In this document: piece by piece, positions 59,612 through 64,000 of the stretch | Layout of the letters: each line of letters starts with the position of its first letter | Position numbering within the stretch: position 1 is the first letter of the stretch | Source: Chungangia koreensis | GTDB lineage: Bacteria; Bacillota; Bacilli; Bacillales_A; Planococcaceae | Direction: 5' to 3' | Length of the DNA: 64,000 bases | Assembly: GCF_042651785.1 (NCBI RefSeq) | Contig: NZ_JBHSEC010000020.1 | Span: 1-64,000 of the forward strand | Notes under the pieces: generated by a model | Database searches by the model: none | Seen by the model: only the letters and a program-made list of their open reading frames with translations | Told to the model about the DNA's origin: nothing | Translations under genes and position numbers: made by a program

Positions 59612-60629
59612 GTGTTAACACCTCCGTTTTGACTCCTTCATCATGAAGGAACTGGATAGCCTGATTGATCAATTCGGGTTTCCCGTCAATGTGAAGGATC
59701 AGGGTTCCGTAAGCTCCACCCTTCGTATGAGAAACATTGCCGTGAGCAATATTCACTTCCACATCGAAATTTCTGATCAATCTCGAAAGGATTGGCTGTT
59801 CAGTTCGATCACCTACGAATATAAGCTTGATGAGCTTACCGGTGTTAAATTGACTCAATAATTTCGAAACCGTTTCTATAGAATCCCCCGACTCGGTAAT
59901 TTGAGCTACAAATCGCTTCGTGATCTGTTGTTTCGGAGATTGGAATACCTCCAACACATTTCCTAACTCCACTACTTTTCCTGCTTCCATTACAGCAACA
60001 CGATGACAGATTTTACGGATGACGTGCATTTCATGAGTAATGAGGACAATCGTCAATCCCAATCGCTCATTAATATCCACCAGCAACTCCAAAATGGAAT
60101 CCGTCGTTTCCGGATCCAGAGCCGATGTCGCTTCATCACAGAGAAGGACTTCCGGTTCATTGGCGAGGGCACGTGCAATTCCGACGCGCTGCTTTTGTCC
60201 ACCTGATAGTTGTGACGGAAAAGCATTTTCTCTCCCAGTGAGACCGACCAATTCGATTAGTTCTAGAACACGTTTTTTTCGTTGTTCTTTAGCAACCCCT
60301 GCTATTTCAAGAGGGAATTCGATATTTTCGGCAACCGTTCTGGACCAAAGCAAGTTGAAATGCTGGAAGATCATGCTGACTTTCTGTCGGGCGTTCCGCA
60401 GCTTCTGACCACTAATGGATGAAATTTCTTGTCCGTTCACAGTAACCGTTCCGGCAGTAGGCTTTTCCAATCCGTTCAACAACCGGATCAATGTACTTTT
60501 TCCGGCACCACTATAGCCGATCACACCAAATATTTCACCTTGACGTACCGAAAGGTTCACACTGTCCACGGCAGTCAACGTTCCTTTATCCGTTTGGAAA
60601 GTTTTCGTAATGTTAGTTAACTCAATCAA
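59604..60629 (-). CDS. metN: Methionine ABC transporter ATPase MetN
   Basis: The 341-aa ATPase has Walker A GYSGAGKST, signature LSGGQKQRVGIARAL, Walker B LLCDEATSALD, switch His in ITHEMHV. A C-terminal NIL (ACT-like) domain (about 265-340) binds methionine and gives feedback inhibition in MetNI-type transporters. TTG 60629 is used with GGAGGTGAGAAGGA upstream. An S-box riboswitch with a terminator precedes the gene. Confidence 0.96.
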   Translation of the reverse strand: MIELTNITKTFQTDKGTLTAVDSVNLSVRQGEIFGVIGYSGAGKSTLIRLLNGLEKPTAGTVTVNGQEISSISGQKLRNARQKVSMIFQHFNLLWSRTVAENIEFPLEIAGVAKEQRKKRVLELIELVGLTGRENAFPSQLSGGQKQRVGIARALANEPEVLLCDEATSALDPETTDSILELLVDINERLGLTIVLITHEMHVIRKICHRVAVMEAGKVVELGNVLEVFQSPKQQITKRFVAQITESGDSIETVSKLLSQFNTGKLIKLIFVGDRTEQPILSRLIRNFDVEVNIAHGNVSHTKGGAYGTLILHIDGKPELINQAIQFLHDEGVKTEVLTHA

Positions 60630-60701
60630 ATCCTTCTCACCTCCGAACCAAATTTCCTGTATGTCTCAATAATTGGCGTTCTATCTATATTCTTACCCCA
60701 A

Positions 60702-60736
60702 AATAAAAACCTTTCCGCAAGAAGAGCAGAAAGGTT
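60702..60736 (-). terminator. S-box terminator upstream of metN
   Basis: AACCTTTC(T)GC pairs with GC(G)GAAAGGTT, then TTTTATTTT on the minus strand. It is the expression platform of the SAM riboswitch. Confidence 0.9.
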
Positions 60737-60762
60737 ACGCATACGTAAAAACGATCGTCCAT

Positions 60763-60868
60763 TCTCTCATCTACCAAAGCCTTCGCTTTGTGTGAATTGG
60801 CACCATTTCATTTTCATGACGGTTGCCGGGTTTCATCGGGCACATCCCTCCACCTCTCGCAATAAGAG
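60763..60868 (-). promoter_or_regulatory. SAM riboswitch (S-box, SAM-I) aptamer
   Basis: On the minus strand the aptamer begins CTCTTAT..GAGAGGTGGAGGGA, followed by GCCCGATGAAACCCGGCAACC and GGTGCCAATTC, and closes with GATGAGAG, which pairs with the first arm. SAM binding should favour the terminator and reduce metNPQ expression. Confidence 0.95.
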
Positions 60869-60933
60869 CAAACATATTCAATTATGAAACACATTAATGG
60901 TTACTTTAACACGGCAAAGTATCTTCGTCAAGG

Positions 60934-61236
60934 TCATTTCTTCAATTTTTCATATAGATGTGGAACAGACTGAAAAGCGTAAATTTTTTCTTTCAATTCA
61001 CCGTTCTCGGTAATTACGAGGCACGGAACGCTTTCGATTTCATAATCGATCGCCAAGTCTTCCAAATAATTGAGATTGGCCTTGCCGATCGGCACATCCT
61101 TAACCAATTCCGCGACAACGTCCATCATTTTTCCAGCGACTTGGCACGTGCCGCATAAAGGCGTATATAAGTAAAACGCTGTAACATTCGATTGTTCTTT
61201 TTGCTGTTCAAAGTCCGCACGCGTCCATTCTAACAT
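60934..61236 (-). CDS. yusE: Thioredoxin-like protein (YusE)
   Basis: The 100-aa thioredoxin-fold protein has a CGTC active site (YTPLCGTCQVAGKMM) and the cis-Pro in ESVPCLVI. The extra Cys beside the cis-Pro is unusual but is seen in some YusE-like proteins. It is a thiol-disulfide oxidoreductase of the cytosol. ATG 61236 follows AAGGGTGA. It lies 10 nt after the Toprim gene, probably one operon. Confidence 0.9.
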   Translation of the reverse strand: MLEWTRADFEQQKEQSNVTAFYLYTPLCGTCQVAGKMMDVVAELVKDVPIGKANLNYLEDLAIDYEIESVPCLVITENGELKEKIYAFQSVPHLYEKLKK

Positions 61237-61246
61237 CGAATCACCC

Positions 61247-61588
61247 TTACACAAAAAATTCGCTGCGTATATCAATATTTGCAGCCATTAGTAGGTTTGC
61301 TAAAACTTTAATAGGGGTGGTAGCCACCTCACGATAAACTGGTTCTGTATATAAATGCATCGCCTCTGGGTATTCTCGTTTAAACAATGCTCTCAATTTC
61401 TCGCCCGATTTATCAGCATCGACAAAGACAAAAAGTTCCGATCCATCATATGGTGCCATCAGTTCTTCCAGCCTCGTCGGGCTAACTGTCCCATTCGTAC
61501 ACAAAATGACGACAGGTTCTGCTATGAGCGGCTCAATCCTTTTCTTATCAGAAAGACCTTCTACAATGATCACTTTTTCACCAAACAT
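61247..61588 (-). CDS. yusF: Toprim-domain protein (YusF)
   Basis: The 113-aa protein is essentially one Toprim domain: VIIVEGLSDKKRIEPL with the catalytic Glu, and FVFVDADKSGEKLR with the DxD-type motif. It resembles small stand-alone Toprim proteins of the OLD/RNase M5 type; it may cut or bind nucleic acid, which is unproven. ATG 61588 is used because AGGGGTG is 6 nt upstream. Confidence 0.88.
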   Translation of the reverse strand: MFGEKVIIVEGLSDKKRIEPLIAEPVVILCTNGTVSPTRLEELMAPYDGSELFVFVDADKSGEKLRALFKREYPEAMHLYTEPVYREVATTPIKVLANLLMAANIDIRSEFFV

Positions 61589-61730
61589 CGCAAGCACCCC
61601 TAATCACCGTTTTCCGGCAGATACCATTGGGTAAATTGACTCTCCGGATCATCTATACGAACATTTTACCCTAAATGAACCGTTATCCACCTTTCCACAC
61701 GGTTTCATTCACTTTTTATAGTTAATGAAA

Positions 61731-61758
61731 AAAACGCCGGCAGAATGTCGGCGTTTTC
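61731..61758 (-). terminator. Terminator of gcvH
   Basis: AAAACGCCG pairs with CGGCGTTTT, followed on the minus strand by TTTTTTTCATT. It is 10 nt after the gcvH stop. Confidence 0.9.
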
Positions 61759-61766
61759 ATGTATGC

Positions 61767-62147
61767 TCAGGCATTGATCAATTCTTCATATTCTTCAGCA
61801 GATAATAGAGCATCCAACTCCGCCAAATCGGCAGGCTCAACCACTATCATCCACGCGTCACCGTAGGAATCTTCGTTAACCAATTCCGGGCTGTCTTCTA
61901 AACGTCCATTCACTTCCACTACTTTACCGCTGATTGGCGCATAAAGTTCTGAAACCGTCTTAACAGATTCCACACTTCCGAAAGCATCGTCAACTTTAAT
62001 GTCGTCGCCGACTTGCGGCAGCTCAACAAATACGATATCACCTAGTTCGGATTGTGCAAATTCTGTAATGCCGATACGTACTTTGCCGTCTTCAAGTTTT
62101 ACCCATTCGTGTTCTTTTGAATATTTAAGTTCTTTTGGCAAGCTCAT
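61767..62147 (-). CDS. gcvH: Glycine cleavage system H protein
   Basis: The 126-aa lipoyl carrier has the lipoylated lysine in GSVESVKTVSELYAP (about Lys63) and the WVKLEDGKVRIGITEFAQ start. In Bacillales GcvH also acts as lipoyl relay from octanoyl-GcvH to other enzymes. ATG 62147 is used because GGAGGGG lies 5 nt upstream. The other glycine cleavage genes are not in the window. Confidence 0.96.
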   Translation of the reverse strand: MSLPKELKYSKEHEWVKLEDGKVRIGITEFAQSELGDIVFVELPQVGDDIKVDDAFGSVESVKTVSELYAPISGKVVEVNGRLEDSPELVNEDSYGDAWMIVVEPADLAELDALLSAEEYEELINA

Positions 62148-62217
62148 TTGGACCCCTCCAGCATTTAAATACATTCAGCATAAGTGTTACATAATTTCAC
62201 TTGAAATACAAGATGAT

Positions 62218-62577
62218 TTAACGACTCCACGCCTCTTCAAATTCATTTTCTTTAAAGCCGACAGTGACCTTTTTTCCATCTGAAACAATCGGCCGTTTAA
62301 TCAGCATTCCATCTGACGCAAGTAATTGAATTTGTTCTTCATCAGACATTGTTGGTAGCTTGTCCTTTAGATTTAACTCTTTGTATTTGAGACCGCTTGT
62401 ATTGAAGAACTTTTTAAGGGGTAGTCCGCTGTTTTGGATATATTCCTTTAATTGTTCAGCAGACGGAGGGGTTTCCGCAATATTATTGTCGGTATAGTCG
62501 ATCCCTTGTTCGTCCAGCCATTTCTTTGCTTTTCTGCACGTGCCGCATTTTGGATAACCATAGTATGTAAGTGTCAT
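62218..62577 (-). CDS. yusI: ArsC/Spx-family protein (YusI)
   Basis: The 119-aa protein is of ArsC/Spx fold with a CxxC (YGYPKCGTCRKAKKWL) and the typical LLIKRPIV-type motif (MLIKRPIVSDGKKVTVGF). It lacks clear Spx RNA-polymerase-binding features, so it is more likely an arsenate-reductase-like oxidoreductase of unknown substrate. It matches B. subtilis YusI in place, between gcvH and fadE. ATG 62577 follows AAAGGAG. Confidence 0.91.
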   Translation of the reverse strand: MTLTYYGYPKCGTCRKAKKWLDEQGIDYTDNNIAETPPSAEQLKEYIQNSGLPLKKFFNTSGLKYKELNLKDKLPTMSDEEQIQLLASDGMLIKRPIVSDGKKVTVGFKENEFEEAWSR

Positions 62578-62734
62578 GGATTATCTCCTTTTTTCTTTTC
62601 ATTGTATCAAAATGAATTGAACAAGTCCTTTCTTTGACAGGATGCTTCGGTTCAATAGGATAAAACAATGCATATCGACTAATCGATCGTAAAGTTTAAA
62701 AAAGAATTATTATTACTGCAGAAGATATATCTGG

Positions 62735-63017
62735 AGCAATCTCTCCAGACGGTCGCTTTCCGCGGGCTCGCGCCAAGCCTCCTCGCTGCGCTTGCGGGGT
62801 CTTGGACTGTCTCGCTGTCCCGCAGGAGTCGCCGCCTTCCGCTTATTGCACATACTAAAATAGATAGTATTATGTGGATAAATTCATTCAAAATTGTATA
62901 ACAAGCAGTTCTCTCCACGTAGACTCCTGTGGGAATAGCTTGAGCTGAAGACCCCGCAGGAACGTAGTGACGAGGAGGCTGAAGCCAAGCCCACGGAAAG
63001 CGAAGTGGCGAGAACTG
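62735..63017. repeat. Inverted pair of Bacillaceae-type GC-rich intergenic repeats
   Basis: Two copies of about 105-110 bp lie in opposite orientation (62735-62842 and 62907-63017). They share GACTCCTG(C/T)GGGA, AGACCCCGCA, GACGAGGAGGCT and CCC(G/A)CGGAAAGCGA. This GC-rich text is the dispersed intergenic element seen in many Bacillaceae genomes. The 64 nt between the copies are AT-rich. No gene is visible between yusI and fadE (62578-63083). Confidence 0.85.
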
Positions 63018-63083
63018 CTGATTAATAAAAAACGACTTATGCAAAGTCTGTTCGGTAGTATTGGGAGGTTTATTAAATAAATT

Positions 63084-63120
63084 GACCGGACCGCTTTAAG
63101 CGATCCGGTCTCCTTTTTTT
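63084..63120 (-). terminator. Terminator of fadE
   Basis: On the minus strand GACCGGATCGC pairs with GCGGTCCGGTC (one G-T pair). It follows the stop codon after AAAAAAAGGA and acts in the fadE direction; the trailing T-run is weak on that side. Confidence 0.75.
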
Positions 63121-63121
63121 A

Positions 63122-64000
63122 TCAAACTACATATTTTTCCGCATCGATCAATTTGACCGAAGCCTCACGCTTCAATTTGATCAAGTTCTTCGGATTGTAA
63201 CGGGTCAGCTTACGAAGCGCGGAAAGCATCATACGTAGGTCGTCTCCTTCGACAGAAGCGATCAATGTTTCCTTTGCATCTCTCTCGATTTGCTCCATAG
63301 CCTCTTGACAGAAGATCTCTGTATAGAGGATCTTCTGTGCTGCCTTTTCCTCTCCGTCACGTGCGATTGCTTTTTCCGTACGTAATAATGCGGATTCCAT
63401 GGCGAACAAGTTATTTGCAATGTCCGCGATGTTCACTAACACTTCCTGTTCCGCTTCCAATTTTGTACCGAAACGTGTTGCGGCCATACCAGCTGCCAAC
63501 AAACCGATTTTCTTCGCGTTCTTCACTAAATATTTCTCTTGTGCCAATGGTGCGTCTTCAATTTCCTCCGGCATCATCATAAGCAATTCTTCTTGTAATC
63601 CTTGCGCTTTTTGCAATAAAGGAAGCTCGCCTTTCATTGCTTTACGTAGGAATGTTCCTGGTACTAATAGTCGGTTGATTTCATTTGTCCCTTCAAAGAT
63701 CCGGTTGATCCGGGAATCACGGTAAATCCGCTCTACTTCATATTCCTGCATGAAACCGTACCCGCCATGCAATTGCACTGCTTCGTCCGCAATATAGTCG
63801 AGCACTTCCGTACCGAACACTTTGTTGATGGAACATTCGATTGCATATTCAGCGATTGATGCCGCAATCGCTTTTCCGTCCTTCTGCTCTTCTGCACTTA
63901 ACTGGCTCATACGGTCTTCGAAGTAACCAACCGTCCGGTACATCATGCTTTCTGCTGCATACAAGCGTGACGCCATGGTCGCTAATTTATCTTTCGTCAA
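63122..64000 (-). CDS. fadE: Acyl-CoA dehydrogenase, C-terminal part (FadE/YusJ), cut by window edge
   Basis: The visible 292 residues are the C-terminal half of an acyl-CoA dehydrogenase. IADEAVQLHGGYGFMQEYEVERIYRDSR and IFEGTNEINRLLVPG are the FAD-binding and catalytic-region motifs of the family, followed by the extra helical C-terminal region of YusJ-type enzymes (about 590 aa in total). It catalyses the first step of fatty acid beta-oxidation. The N-terminal half lies beyond position 64000; the apparent start at the edge is not a real start. Confidence 0.95.
   Translation of the reverse strand: MTKDKLATMASRLYAAESMMYRTVGYFEDRMSQLSAEEQKDGKAIAASIAEYAIECSINKVFGTEVLDYIADEAVQLHGGYGFMQEYEVERIYRDSRINRIFEGTNEINRLLVPGTFLRKAMKGELPLLQKAQGLQEELLMMMPEEIEDAPLAQEKYLVKNAKKIGLLAAGMAATRFGTKLEAEQEVLVNIADIANNLFAMESALLRTEKAIARDGEEKAAQKILYTEIFCQEAMEQIERDAKETLIASVEGDDLRMMLSALRKLTRYNPKNLIKLKREASVKLIDAEKYVV

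Noticed and set aside
62735..63017. Insertion sequence or transposon with terminal inverted repeats
   Set aside because: The inverted copies enclose only 64 AT-rich bp and no transposase; they match dispersed intergenic repeats instead.
62679..63044. 121-codon ORF across the GC-rich inverted repeats
   Set aside because: It reads through both repeat copies and lacks a start context; the region is explained by the repeat element.

Overview
The window looks like chromosomal DNA of a Gram-positive, endospore-forming member of the Bacillales, most likely Planococcaceae (Sporosarcina-like). Three things suggest this. The 5' part of a 16S rRNA gene lies at the left edge on the minus strand. The sporulation gene yunB is present. 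The gene order follows the Bacillus subtilis yug-yuf-mrp-yui-yum-yut-yun-suf-met-yus region over most of the window. The genus is inferred from the rRNA text and the gene order; no search was run.

Layout. 1-552: 16S start with tandem rrn promoters. 553-5410: DMT and CDF transporters, an MgtC-like protein, yugN, an iron alcohol dehydrogenase and yuzA. 5421-10971: an arginine/ornithine catabolic cluster (rocG, rocD, rocA) with a divergent RocR-like regulator whose AAA+ domain is degenerate. 11022-11393: yugI. 11496-18886: an accessory island with an ECF sigma factor, a membrane protein with a very large outer domain as its presumed anti-sigma, and two large proteins that each look like a fused copy of the sigma plus anti-sigma pair. 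A 52-aa membrane protein gene sits inside the island. 19029-26969: an NSS transporter, yugE, patB, a cyclophilin lipoprotein, an MFS pump, a class A PBP and yufK. 27128-32879: the seven-gene mrp Na+/H+ antiporter operon. 32923-43811: pepA, yui and yut genes, two type II NADH dehydrogenases and Fe-S accessory proteins. 43913-45780: an NhaC-family transporter under a lysine riboswitch. 45837-49732: yunB, yunD, yunE, yunF. 50152-55330: sufCDSUB. 56062-60868: a lipoprotein, a DAACS symporter and metNPQ behind an S-box. 60934-64000: yusE, yusF, gcvH, yusI and the 3' part of fadE.

How the genes work together. rocA, rocD and rocG can take ornithine to 2-oxoglutarate. The mrp genes supply Na+/H+ exchange and pH homeostasis. 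The suf genes with yutM and yutI cover Fe-S assembly and carriage. Two metabolite riboswitches control amino-acid uptake: lysine for the NhaC-type transporter and SAM for the methionine ABC transporter.

The part most likely to be undescribed is the sigma/anti-sigma fusion island. Three intergenic loci also carry arrays with a period of about 21 bp (near 20.4, 39.3 and 49.8-50.1 kb). At two places (yugN, yunB) the Shine-Dalgarno sequence lies in the 3' arm of a terminator-like hairpin that follows the upstream gene.
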